In this document: positions 7,491-15,987 of the stretch, in pieces
Layout of the letters: every line of letters starts with the position of its first letter
Position numbering within the stretch: position 1 is the first letter of the stretch
Assembly (NCBI GenBank): GCA_947479905.1
Contig: CANKBJ010000004.1
Coordinates: forward strand, 1-63,986
Length of the DNA stretch: 63,986 nucleotides
From: Bradyrhizobiaceae bacterium
GTDB lineage: Bacteria > Pseudomonadota > Alphaproteobacteria > Rhizobiales > Xanthobacteraceae
Direction of reading: 5' to 3'
The notes under the pieces: generated by a model
Seen by the model: the letters and a program-made list of their open reading frames with translations, nothing else
Told to the model about the DNA's origin: nothing
Databases searched by the model: none
Translations under genes and position numbers: made by a program

Positions 7491-8759
7491 TCAATTCTCG
7501 ATAACCTGAACTTCCGGCAAAGGAAGGATGAACTTCGACCGGACGCCGCGCGCCCGCAGTCCGGCGAGGATGGTCTGCCAGTAATGCCAGGCGAGCAGAA
7601 CGACATAGTCCGGCTGCTCTTCGACCAGCACCGAATTCTCCACCACCGGAATGTGCTTGCCCGGTAGATAAAGGCCGAGTTTCAACGAGGTCGGCTGTTC
7701 GGCGATATACGGCATAAGTTCGCGGTCAATGCCGACATAATTGAGCAGCGTCGAACATCGGCCGGGGCACGAATTGCCGACGAAACGCTTGCCCTGCTCG
7801 GCGGCCGTAATGGCAAGCTTCAGCAAGTCGGCCTTGTGCTTGGACACGTTCTTGCGGAACGCGACGTAAGTTTCCGACTTATAGAGCCCGGCGCCGATTT
7901 CTTCCGCCAACAGGTCCGTGAGGCCGCGAGACATCGGCAAGTTGCCGCCGCGTGCGACGAAGATACGAATTGATCCACCGTAGCTCGCGACACGTTGCGC
8001 GTCGACCACCGACATGTCGTAAAACGAGAACAACCGGATCAGCGACTGGATCGAGTAGGTGCGCAGGTGTTCGTGATAGGCTGTGTCGTACTGAACGTTC
8101 GAAATGATATCGCCGAGATAGTGGTTTTCGATGACAAACAAGCCGTCCGGCGCCAGCAACTTTTCGACCGCGCGCAACACCGCGCCCAGACTTGCCATAT
8201 GGGCGAAAACGTTTGTGGCCGTGATAAGCTTGGCCTGACCATGGCTCTCGACGACCTGCCTCGCAATCTCCTCGTCAAAGAAGGCCTGGATCGTTTCGAT
8301 GCCGGCTTCCCTTGCGAATTTTGCGATATCGGTCGGCTCGATCCCGAGCACACGCATACCCTGCCGCTGGAACCCCTTGAGCAGGGTTCCGTCGTTCGAT
8401 CCGATATCAACTACGAGTGAATCCACGGGCGTGTTGTGCCGTCTGACGACATCCACACTAAGACGGTGATGATGATCGGACAGTTCTTTGGTAATGCCCG
8501 TCCGGTACGGGTAGCTTCGGTGGTAAACCACCTGTCCGGCCACCACGTAATCGATCTGAACCAAGCCGCAATCGGTGCAGCGCATCAAGCGCAACGGGTA
8601 GGTTGTCTCGGGCTGGACAAGCTGATCGCGCGACAACAGGCTGTCGCACAAAGGCTGGTGACCAAGATCGATCACGAGATCCAAGTCGCTAGAGCCGCAC
8701 ACTTGACAACGATTGAGCGGTCCGGGTTCGAAGTCGTGTTGCGGGCGGATAAGGGCCAT
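7491..8759 (-). CDS. SAM-dependent sugar C-methyltransferase
   Basis: A 422-residue protein of the TylC3/NovU-type C-methyltransferase family, which methylates a carbon of a nucleotide-linked keto-sugar. The N-terminal zinc-binding domain has C18xxC21 and later CTDCG cysteines. The Rossmann methyltransferase domain has VVDIGSNDGTLLKGF (motif I), EPTD, and YHEHLRTYS; the C-terminal domain has VGNSCPGRCSTLLNY and PDYVVLLAWHYWQTI. It is the last of five leftward genes (12829 to 7491), separated by 4 bases from the oxidoreductase. With the two SDR genes upstream this implies a C-branched sugar. The substrate (CDP, GDP or TDP sugar) cannot be read directly. Confidence 0.85.
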   Translation of the reverse strand: MALIRPQHDFEPGPLNRCQVCGSSDLDLVIDLGHQPLCDSLLSRDQLVQPETTYPLRLMRCTDCGLVQIDYVVAGQVVYHRSYPYRTGITKELSDHHHRLSVDVVRRHNTPVDSLVVDIGSNDGTLLKGFQRQGMRVLGIEPTDIAKFAREAGIETIQAFFDEEIARQVVESHGQAKLITATNVFAHMASLGAVLRAVEKLLAPDGLFVIENHYLGDIISNVQYDTAYHEHLRTYSIQSLIRLFSFYDMSVVDAQRVASYGGSIRIFVARGGNLPMSRGLTDLLAEEIGAGLYKSETYVAFRKNVSKHKADLLKLAITAAEQGKRFVGNSCPGRCSTLLNYVGIDRELMPYIAEQPTSLKLGLYLPGKHIPVVENSVLVEEQPDYVVLLAWHYWQTILAGLRARGVRSKFILPLPEVQVIEN

Positions 8760-8763
8760 TGAT

Positions 8764-9840
8764 TCAATCGAGTTGATGGGCAGAAGAAATAAGGCGCTGA
8801 ACGCGCAACGCGTCGATGAAGGACGGTGTTACTCGTTCGCCGGATCGTATGGCATCGATAAACCGAGAGGCGATTTTCGCTGAAACAGAAATTCGCGGAT
8901 CCTCTGTTGTCGACGGCTCGTCATCTGTCTGGACGATTATTTCCGCAGCCGGATGGCCGCGGCGCATCAGACTCAATGAGAACGCGACAGGATTGCCAGA
9001 AAAGTTTTTAAGCGTCAATACGCCGTCCGCGCCGTGCAGTGTGATTTGGTGTCTTTGCACCCCGAAGGCCGCGCTGCACAGGCTGAATTGCCCGACCGCA
9101 CCGGAATCAAACCGCATCTGGCCTCCGACCAGCGTGTCGGCGGGCCGCGTGTAGTCGTGCGGCGCCGCGCAGGCGATCTCGGCGTCGGCAATCGGACCGC
9201 ATAGCCATTCCAGATAATAGAGAATGTGCGACCCAAAATACGCCAGCGCGCCACCGCCAGACTCGTGCGCCGTTTTCCACCCGGCCTTCTGATGCACGTT
9301 GTCGTAGCTCTCGAAGTGCCATTGCACGAGGACGTGACGCAATTGCCCGATAGCGCCGGCCGTGAGCAAGCGACGTGTTTCGGTGAAAGCGTGCGTTTCG
9401 GGAAAGATGAAATCGACGGCGGTAATAACGCCGGCCTTCGCGGCGCGGACGGCGATGCGCTCCGCACTCGCCAAATCGGCCGCAAGCGGCTTTTCGGCAA
9501 ATATTGGCAACATCCGGTCAATTGCCTGCTCGACAATGCCGGGCTGCTGATGCGGCGGCACCGCGATGGCGACCGCGTCAAGCGCTATATCGTTCAAATC
9601 GGTGAAGCTCGCGGCGACACGGGGAATGCCGAGACGGGCCGCCGCTGCATCCCGGCGATCGGCATGGGGGGAACAGAGCGCGACGATCTCGACGCCGGGA
9701 ATCCGCTGGAATGCGGGCGCGGTGACATAGCTGCCATAGCCCGAACCGAAGATCGCCAAGCGAACAGGATTCCCACGCGTTGCCGACGCGCTAGCGTTGC
9801 CCACTGCGCGATCTCTTAGACTTCGGCTCAGGGGGCTCAT
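8764..9840 (-). CDS. Gfo/Idh/MocA-family NAD(P)-dependent oxidoreductase
   Basis: A 358-residue sugar dehydrogenase or ketoreductase. The Rossmann fold starts with LAIFGSGYGSYV, followed by the VAIAVPPHQQP and FAEKPLAADL motifs that define the family; the C-terminal alpha/beta domain contains GGGALAYFGSHILYY, where the catalytic His is usually found. It overlaps the GT2 gene by about 50 bases from the ATG at 9840; the GTG at 9804 is an alternative that shortens the overlap. One of five Gfo/Idh genes in the window. Here it probably reduces or oxidises a keto-sugar made by the SDR and C-methyltransferase steps. Confidence 0.85.
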   Translation of the reverse strand: MSPLSRSLRDRAVGNASASATRGNPVRLAIFGSGYGSYVTAPAFQRIPGVEIVALCSPHADRRDAAAARLGIPRVAASFTDLNDIALDAVAIAVPPHQQPGIVEQAIDRMLPIFAEKPLAADLASAERIAVRAAKAGVITAVDFIFPETHAFTETRRLLTAGAIGQLRHVLVQWHFESYDNVHQKAGWKTAHESGGGALAYFGSHILYYLEWLCGPIADAEIACAAPHDYTRPADTLVGGQMRFDSGAVGQFSLCSAAFGVQRHQITLHGADGVLTLKNFSGNPVAFSLSLMRRGHPAAEIIVQTDDEPSTTEDPRISVSAKIASRFIDAIRSGERVTPSFIDALRVQRLISSAHQLD

Positions 9841-10780
9841 CGAAGTTGATCCGCTCGCGTTCCACGACGCGGCCGCCGAAGCGCACCTGATGATGGATAG
9901 AAAGAATGTACTCGCCGAGGATACCGAGAAACAAAAGCTGAATGCCGGCGAAAAAGAATATTGCGACGATCATGGTGGAGATGCCCGGCGCGACCGAGCC
10001 GGCGGGCAGCACCAGCACCCATATTAAATTGACGATGGCGTAGAGGATGCTCAGCACGGCAATAGCCAAACCGAACACCGACAGCAGCCGAATGGGAGCG
10101 CGCGTAAACGAAAGCAGGCCGTTGAGGCCGATGTCGATAAGCGTAAACAGCCGGTTCTTGGAAAAACCACGAGCGCGCGCGCGCCATTTATAATGCACCG
10201 GATAGGGCGCGAAGCCGGTCGATGCGATTAGACCGCGAATGTAGGGATTGTAGTCGTCGATGTTGGTGATTGCGTCGAGAACCCGGCGATCGATCAACTG
10301 AAATTCGCCGACGTCGGCCGGAATATCGATATCTGCGAACGCGCGCACCATGCGATAATATAAACGGCGGACGGCGTGCATAACGGCGCCTTCGTCGCGG
10401 TCGACACGCACGCCTTGAACGACCATGTGGCCTTCTTCCCAGTGGCGCACAAAGGTCGCGATCAGTTCCGGCGGGTCCTGCATATCGACCGCCATCATGA
10501 CGAGAATGGCATCGCCGGTCGCGGCGTTGAGCGCGTTAAAGGTAGACCGCAGCGGCCCAACGTTGCGTGCATTAACGATAACTTTAACGCCGGGGTCGGT
10601 CGCCGCGATCTCACGCAGGATTTCGACGGTTCGATCGGTCGAAGCGTTGTCGGCGAAGATGTGCTCGCGCTCGTAGCCCGGCAATTCCTTTTTGAACAAT
10701 TCGACGATTGCCGCCTGGCACTGGCGGACATTGAGTTCTTCATTGTAGCAGGGCGAGATGATCGAAATCCGTTTTGTCAT
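9791..10780 (-). CDS. GT2 polyprenyl-phosphate sugar transferase (DPM1/GtrB-like)
   Basis: A 329-residue membrane-bound glycosyltransferase. The GT-A domain (about 1-220) begins ISIISPCYNEELNV, has ADNASTDRT and the metal-binding MMAVDMQDPPE. Two hydrophobic spans lie near 235-260 and 270-300, then a basic tail. This architecture moves a sugar from a nucleotide to undecaprenyl phosphate on the cytoplasmic face, for later use by a membrane GT-C enzyme. The YfhO-like protein at 15988 is an obvious candidate partner. It overlaps the 10777 gene by 4 bases (ATGA). Confidence 0.85.
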   Translation of the reverse strand: MTKRISIISPCYNEELNVRQCQAAIVELFKKELPGYEREHIFADNASTDRTVEILREIAATDPGVKVIVNARNVGPLRSTFNALNAATGDAILVMMAVDMQDPPELIATFVRHWEEGHMVVQGVRVDRDEGAVMHAVRRLYYRMVRAFADIDIPADVGEFQLIDRRVLDAITNIDDYNPYIRGLIASTGFAPYPVHYKWRARARGFSKNRLFTLIDIGLNGLLSFTRAPIRLLSVFGLAIAVLSILYAIVNLIWVLVLPAGSVAPGISTMIVAIFFFAGIQLLFLGILGEYILSIHHQVRFGGRVVERERINFDEPPEPKSKRSRSGQR

Positions 10781-11793
10781 GCCGTCCCCGTGGTGGCCTT
10801 TGGTTGAGTCTCCAGATAATCGCGATACCAGGTCACTGTCTCGACGAGAGCACGGTCAAAATCGTGGCGCGGCCGCCAGTTCAAAATCTTTATGGCCTTT
10901 TCGCTCGAGACCCGCATAAATCGAATCTCGGCTTTCGCCGTATTGCCGATGATCGGTTCGATCTTGCGACCTGCGATCGAAATCAGACGGCGGACGATAT
11001 CAATCACCTCGATATCGACTTCGTGAGAGAAATTGAAGGCTTCGCCGTGGAGGCTGGCGTCAGCCAGGCTCCGCTCGGCGAGCAGCAACTGGCAATCGAC
11101 AGCGTCCTCGATATAGAGAAAGTCCCGCGTGAATTTTCCGTCGGAACGCAGCACGACGTCTTCGCCGCGCAACAGCGAGCGGATCGTGCCGGGAATAATC
11201 CGGTGCCAGTTGAAATCGAAGCCGCCGAAATAATTGGCGCAACGGGTTACCGTGATCGGCAAATCATAAACCTTGCCATAGCTTCTCGCGATCTGGTCCT
11301 GGCAAGCCTTGGCGACCTCATAAGGATGCCGGGGCGCCAGGTTACTGTCTTCGCGATAGGGAATGGCTTGCGGACCGTAGGCTTTGTCCGAAGACGAGAC
11401 GACCATCGCGCAGCGCGGCTGACGCGTACGGATCTGCTCGGCGAGCGCCAGCGTGCTTCGCATCGCTTCGGAAATGCTGGCCTCGGGCTCGCGCCACGCG
11501 CGTTCGACGTCGGAGTTCGCCGCGATGTGGAAGATCGCATGCAACGGGCGATCGAACAGTTGCGTGACGACGGCCGAGTCGCTGACATCGCCGCGAACGA
11601 TGGTGACGCGCCGGTCGAAGCCGGCGAGTGCAAGCTGCGATTCGGGATGGTCGTGCCGGACCAAAGCAATCACGTTCGATCCATGACCAAGAAGTCGCCG
11701 GATGGTCCAGCCGCCAAGAAAACCCGTTGCGCCGGTGACGACGGCAGTTTTGCCGGCCCAGAAGCCCGCGTCGTAGGGTAGCGCGCTAGGCAA
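10777..11793 (-). CDS. SDR NDP-sugar 4,6-dehydratase-like enzyme (CDP-glucose dehydratase type)
   Basis: An extended short-chain dehydrogenase. The NAD motif TGATGFLGG is followed by FHIAANSDVE, SSSDKAYG, and the YEVAKACQDQ catalytic Tyr-x3-Lys. The SSSDKAYG box and RFSRDFLYIEDAV-like stretch fit the CDP-glucose 4,6-dehydratase (RfbG) branch better than UDP-glucose epimerases. No ATG is available near the fold: the TTG at 11793, overlapping the upstream stop by 8 bases, gives a 338-residue protein of natural length. A GTG at 11838 or TTG at 11868 is possible. With the cytidylyltransferase-like 15177 it would make CDP-4-keto-6-deoxyglucose. Confidence 0.7.
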   Translation of the reverse strand: MPSALPYDAGFWAGKTAVVTGATGFLGGWTIRRLLGHGSNVIALVRHDHPESQLALAGFDRRVTIVRGDVSDSAVVTQLFDRPLHAIFHIAANSDVERAWREPEASISEAMRSTLALAEQIRTRQPRCAMVVSSSDKAYGPQAIPYREDSNLAPRHPYEVAKACQDQIARSYGKVYDLPITVTRCANYFGGFDFNWHRIIPGTIRSLLRGEDVVLRSDGKFTRDFLYIEDAVDCQLLLAERSLADASLHGEAFNFSHEVDIEVIDIVRRLISIAGRKIEPIIGNTAKAEIRFMRVSSEKAIKILNWRPRHDFDRALVETVTWYRDYLETQPKATTGTA

Positions 11794-12829
11794 CTTGGGG
11801 CACCCAACGAAAACTCTCGTCGATCCGGTTGGCGGCACGAAGGTTGCGCAACCGTTCAAGCCGGACAAACCGTTCGCTCAGGAGTGTCTCAAGCGCTTTC
11901 GGCTTGTCGGCAAACCAGCGCACCATTTCCTGCGCGCCGGCCGCCAGATTCCAGGTGGGTTGATACCCCTTCAGGTGGGTGAAGACGCGGGTAAAATCGA
12001 CCCGGTACGAGCGCGGGTCGTTGCCGTTTTCGCCGGTGATTTCTATAGGGCAATTCCCCAGCGCGGCGGACGCGATTTCGGCGATATCCTTGACCTGGTA
12101 GTTGCAGTCCCGGCCGCCGACATTGAAGACGTGATACGGCAGCGATCCGATTGGAGCTTCCGCCGCCGCTAGTGCGGCGCGGCTCAGATCCTCGATATGA
12201 AGCAATGGCCGCCAGGGCGTTCCATCGGACAGCACACGGATTTTTCCAGTTGCGTGAGCATAGGCCATGACATTGCCGAGCACGAGGTCGAGCCGCATGC
12301 GCGGGCTGGCGCCGTAGGCGGTCGCATTGCGGAGGAGGATCGGTTCGAAATCGTCACGTTGCAAAGACTCGAGCAATTGCTCGCCTTCGACCTTCGATCG
12401 AGCGTAAGCGGTCACCGGGGCGACGCGGCCATTCTCGTCGATGGGGACATCGCCACCAGCCGAACCGTAGATCGAACAGGATGATGCCAACACAAAACGC
12501 GGTACGCCGGCCGCGCGGGCCTGCTCAGCGCATCTCCGCGTACCGCCGACATTGATGGCCTGCGTCTGCTCCGCCGCGACATTGCCGAGTGGGTCATTCG
12601 ATAATGCCGCCAGATGAATCACGGCATCGACCCCGGCGAACACCTCATGACCAATTTCGCGAATGTCACCGACGAACTCGAAATCGGGATGCTCGTCCTT
12701 CAATTCGCCACTGATCTGATCGCGGAAATATCCGGTGTCAAAACCGACGACTTCGTGTCCGGCGCCGTGAAATACGCGCGTCATCACCGGGCCGATATAA
12801 CCGCAATGCCCAGTGATCAGTACCCGCAT
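11786..12829 (-). CDS. NAD-dependent epimerase/dehydratase (extended SDR)
   Basis: A 347-residue extended SDR. It opens with the cofactor motif MRVLITGHCGYIG, has VIHLAALSNDP, SSCSIYG and YARSKVEGEQ (catalytic Tyr-x3-Lys), then LRNATAYGASPRMR. It is most like NDP-sugar epimerases or dehydratases that process an already oxidised sugar; the reaction is not certain. First gene of the leftward group, with the promoter expected in 12830-12966, divergent from the radical SAM gene. Its end overlaps the next gene. Confidence 0.8.
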   Translation of the reverse strand: MRVLITGHCGYIGPVMTRVFHGAGHEVVGFDTGYFRDQISGELKDEHPDFEFVGDIREIGHEVFAGVDAVIHLAALSNDPLGNVAAEQTQAINVGGTRRCAEQARAAGVPRFVLASSCSIYGSAGGDVPIDENGRVAPVTAYARSKVEGEQLLESLQRDDFEPILLRNATAYGASPRMRLDLVLGNVMAYAHATGKIRVLSDGTPWRPLLHIEDLSRAALAAAEAPIGSLPYHVFNVGGRDCNYQVKDIAEIASAALGNCPIEITGENGNDPRSYRVDFTRVFTHLKGYQPTWNLAAGAQEMVRWFADKPKALETLLSERFVRLERLRNLRAANRIDESFRWVPQVA

Positions 12830-13035
12830 CGATTCAGCCCATGTTCAAGGGGGAACTATTACCCTTTTTAGTACGGAGCGCCCGAAAGCAAGTCAACCAT
12901 GGCCGTTCACCATAAAATCCGCCAACAATCGCAAATATCTATTCCAAAACAAAAGGTTATGGTACGGTGGCTGGAATTTTGCTTGACCGGTGTCGGACAC
13001 TGCGCCATGTTGTCCCCTGTTGTAATAAGACCATC

Positions 13036-14232
13036 ATGAAAATTATGCAGCCAGCAAGCATCCGGCCGGAGACCCCTGCCGCAGATATGAACGATCTCGT
13101 TCAAAAAGTAGCGTATCGCACCCGCTACTTCGACGATCCGCGAGATGTGCTGGCTCAGATTCTCGCCAAAACCGTCGTTCCGTATCAGGTCGAAGTGCAG
13201 CCCGGCCGCATCAAAGGCCGCGAGTTGTGCTGGATGCCCTGCTCATATTGCTATGGTGGTTCGTCGCAAAATGTCGGCGAGCGGCTCAGTCCCGAACGCT
13301 ATCTGGATATCATCCGGCAGACCGGCTCCGGGCCGCACGGCGGCATCAAGAAAGCAATTTACGCCGGCTACGCAACTGACCCGCTGAACTATGAACACAT
13401 CGACGACTTGATAGCGGCATCGGCGCAGATGGAGCAGGTTATCGGGGTTCACTCGAAACTATTGCGGATCAGCGATCGTCTGATTGCAACGCTGGCCGCC
13501 GCAAAGGTAAGGCCCGAGAGCTATGTCACCATCAGCGTCGATGCGGGCTCACAGCAGAGCTACAACGACACGCATTCCATCAAATCCAAAGCCAACATTT
13601 ACGCGAAGGTGCTCACCAACATCAAGCGTCTCAGCGACATGCGACGGGCCAATGGCGCTAGCCTCGATCTATCGGCGAATTATCTGATCACACGCGTAAA
13701 CAATGATTCAAAAATCATCGAGACGGGCGTGCGCGATCTCATCGCCGCCGGTATCGATACGATCCGTCTGTCCTTCCCGCAGGTCCCGCGTGGACAGGAC
13801 AGCGAAGGCGACAGCCTTATTCCTACCCGGGCGGAAATCGCCGACATCTACAAGCGTCTCAAGCCTGTGATCGATAGTTTCGCCGGTGAGCGCGCTCAGG
13901 TCATCATGCTCGATGTCGATAGCGACCATGGCATTAGCGCCAGGCGGACGCTGCCTTGCTTCGCGCGCTTCATTTATCCGGCGATTTCGTATGACGGTTT
14001 TCTGTCGCATTGCTCGCAATCGGCGGCGCCGCATTTCCGCGACATGGCGCTGGGTAATCTCCAGACGAGGGATTTCTGGGATTCGTTCTACGATTACGAC
14101 CCCGCTGACTTCTGGAATATGCTGGACCGGCAGCACACGAAGATGACAAAAAACGATTGCCGTTGCGACCGCAAAGAGCACACGGTCAATCAGGTCTTCA
14201 AACGAGCATTCGGTACTGAGCGGCCGGTATGA
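13036..14232 (+). CDS. Radical SAM protein with SPASM/twitch-like C-terminus
   Basis: A 398-residue protein from the ATG at 13036 (the frame is open to 12967). The radical SAM cluster motif CWMPCSYC gives C65, C69 and C72 (CX3CX2C). The barrel continues with AIYAGYATDPLNY, VTISVDAGS and IRLSFPQVPRGQ. The C-terminal part has C308, C326 and CRC (C375, C377) with LGNLQTRDFWDSF, the layout of a twitch or SPASM domain holding an auxiliary iron-sulfur cluster. Relatives modify peptides or sugars, for example by dehydrogenation, epimerisation or deoxygenation. It is coupled (ATGA) to an oxidoreductase gene and lies in a nucleotide-sugar module, so a sugar substrate is plausible but unproven. Confidence 0.8.
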   Translation: MKIMQPASIRPETPAADMNDLVQKVAYRTRYFDDPRDVLAQILAKTVVPYQVEVQPGRIKGRELCWMPCSYCYGGSSQNVGERLSPERYLDIIRQTGSGPHGGIKKAIYAGYATDPLNYEHIDDLIAASAQMEQVIGVHSKLLRISDRLIATLAAAKVRPESYVTISVDAGSQQSYNDTHSIKSKANIYAKVLTNIKRLSDMRRANGASLDLSANYLITRVNNDSKIIETGVRDLIAAGIDTIRLSFPQVPRGQDSEGDSLIPTRAEIADIYKRLKPVIDSFAGERAQVIMLDVDSDHGISARRTLPCFARFIYPAISYDGFLSHCSQSAAPHFRDMALGNLQTRDFWDSFYDYDPADFWNMLDRQHTKMTKNDCRCDRKEHTVNQVFKRAFGTERPV

Positions 14233-15155
14233 TGGATCGCAAAGGCGGCTTTGCGTCGGCCGTCGTCGGCGCATCCGGCTTTGGCTGCGTCCATGTGCGT
14301 GAGCTGATCAAGGCCGGGGCGACGAGCTTACGTGTCGTCGGCAGGAATGCGGAAAGCACGGCGGCAACCGCGCGCAAGCTTGCAACCCTCCATGGGACCA
14401 CGAGTATCGTTGCATCGACATTAGAGGAACTTGTCGCCGAGCCCGCCGACTTCGTCTCGATCTGCTCACCGACCGAAATGCACGCGGATCACGCTGCGGC
14501 GTTACTCCCGGCCGGCTCTTATATTTTCGTAGAGAAGCCTTTTATCTGGCAATCGCTGGCCACCGCCGACGACATTTTGACGCGCTCGCAACGGCTGTTG
14601 GACCTTGCGAACGGACGTCTCACAGTAAACCAGCCAACCGCCAGACTGATGGAGGCCATCCTGGCGGCCGGCCTGGCAAAAAGCCGGCCGCGCTCGTTTT
14701 CCATGCGCTATCAGACCCGCGGTAATTATGTCGGTACTGATATCGCCGTCGATCTGCTGCCGCATGCGCTGTCGGCCATCCTGGTCCTGCTTGGAGAAGC
14801 CGGCGCCGGATTATCGATCCAGGACCTGTCTGTCGTCGGCGGCGATAACAGCTGGCGTGCGGAATTTAGCCTCGGTGCGCTTGCGGTCAGTCTTGATTTC
14901 CTTCAGGACCCGGGCGCTCCAGGGTCCGAACTTAGCTTCAAGATTGACGGCAGGCCCGTTCGGCGCGGCCAACGTGAGATCCAAGGAGGTTTCGAAGTAT
15001 TTTTGGAATCCAGCGGTGAAATTCATGTGATTGAGAATCCGATTTCGGTTAGTATCGCACGAGCAGTCGATGTGTGCCGGGCCGGGGGGCTTTACCAAGA
15101 TGCCGTTGCCATTCACTCAGTCGTGCGGCTGATGTGTCGAATCCTCAAAAGCTGA
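14229..15155 (+). CDS. Gfo/Idh/MocA-family oxidoreductase
   Basis: A 308-residue protein with N-terminal Rossmann motif VVGASGFGCVHV, FVSICSPTEMHADHAAALL and FVEKPFIWQ. The C-terminal half is more diverged than in the other four family members here, and the usual catalytic His region reads DIAVDLLPHALSAIL (His about residue 178). Its ATG overlaps the radical SAM stop by 4 bases, so the two are probably made together and may act in sequence on the same substrate. The reaction is not known. Confidence 0.75.
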   Translation: MMDRKGGFASAVVGASGFGCVHVRELIKAGATSLRVVGRNAESTAATARKLATLHGTTSIVASTLEELVAEPADFVSICSPTEMHADHAAALLPAGSYIFVEKPFIWQSLATADDILTRSQRLLDLANGRLTVNQPTARLMEAILAAGLAKSRPRSFSMRYQTRGNYVGTDIAVDLLPHALSAILVLLGEAGAGLSIQDLSVVGGDNSWRAEFSLGALAVSLDFLQDPGAPGSELSFKIDGRPVRRGQREIQGGFEVFLESSGEIHVIENPISVSIARAVDVCRAGGLYQDAVAIHSVVRLMCRILKS

Positions 15156-15176
15156 ATAACGTGGCGTGGTAGCGAC

Positions 15177-15983
15177 ATGAATCGCACTGCGATTATTCTT
15201 TGTGGCGGCCGTGGCAAGCGGCTTGGCGATATCGGCGAGCGCATGCCAAAGACATTGGTGCGCGTTCATGGCCAGCCCATTCTCTGGTACATCGTGATCC
15301 GACTATACATGGCCGGCTTTCGGCATTTTATTCTGCCGCTTGGGTACAAGGGTGACCTGATCCAGGGCTTCGTCGACCAATCGTTGACACAACTGGACGC
15401 CCGCATTGACGCCATCGAAACGGGCGAAGATACCTCGATCGGACGTCGTATCGACCGCGTGCGGCACCTGATTGCCGACGATCATTTTTTGTTGATTAAC
15501 GGCGATACATTATTCGACTTCGACGCCGGTGATTTTCTGGACGGTCACGTTTCCAGCGATCTCGATTTGACACTAACGGCATGTCACGTCGTTTCGCAAT
15601 TCGGGCTGTTGTTCCTCGACGCGAACGACCGGATGGTGGATTTCCGCCGTGATGCCCTCGTGCGCAGTTTTGAAATCGTGTCCGAACATGCCGCCAATGC
15701 GCCGCGGCGCGCGCTGGTCAATTCCGGCATAACTTATATGCGGCGATCGATTCTGGATCAGATCGATATCGCCAAGACCGACTCTTTCGAGGACGAGGTG
15801 TTCACGAAACTCATCCAGACGGGCCGCTCCGATTACCGTGTAATCAACGCATATTGGTTTGCAATTGATACCGCGAAGGATCTTGAAATAGCGAACTCCG
15901 GTCTGGCGTCTGATCCGCGGGCGGAAGGGGCGTTACTTTTATACCAGAAGCTGATCCGTTATACGGCAACCTTAATTGGCTGA
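15177..15983 (+). CDS. Sugar-phosphate nucleotidyltransferase (cytidylyltransferase-like)
   Basis: A 268-residue enzyme with the nucleotidyltransferase signature ILCGGRGKRLGDIGERMPKTLV, an INGDTLFDFD metal-binding segment and the VNSGITYM motif. It lies in the group of glucose-1-phosphate cytidylyl-, thymidylyl- and mannose-1-phosphate guanylyltransferases; length and the GDTLFDFD form suit a RfbF-type glucose-1-phosphate cytidylyltransferase. This assignment is by similarity and by the nearby CDP-glucose dehydratase-like gene. It is 21 bases after the oxidoreductase and 4 before the membrane protein gene. Confidence 0.7.
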   Translation: MNRTAIILCGGRGKRLGDIGERMPKTLVRVHGQPILWYIVIRLYMAGFRHFILPLGYKGDLIQGFVDQSLTQLDARIDAIETGEDTSIGRRIDRVRHLIADDHFLLINGDTLFDFDAGDFLDGHVSSDLDLTLTACHVVSQFGLLFLDANDRMVDFRRDALVRSFEIVSEHAANAPRRALVNSGITYMRRSILDQIDIAKTDSFEDEVFTKLIQTGRSDYRVINAYWFAIDTAKDLEIANSGLASDPRAEGALLLYQKLIRYTATLIG

Positions 15984-15987
15984 ATAA

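Noticed and set aside
10774-11781. 335-residue plus-strand frame opposite an SDR gene
   Set aside because: Shadow of the dehydratase-like gene, whose NAD and Tyr-x3-Lys motifs are on the minus strand.
12843-12856. GTTC-N6-GAAC near the divergent promoter region
   Set aside because: The half-site resembles the 18159/18192 repeats, but the spacing differs by one base and the flanks do not match, so I do not count it as a third operator.
12990-13000. GTGTC-G-GACAC palindrome upstream of the radical SAM gene
   Set aside because: Short, single copy, with no partner site or promoter around it; it could be chance.
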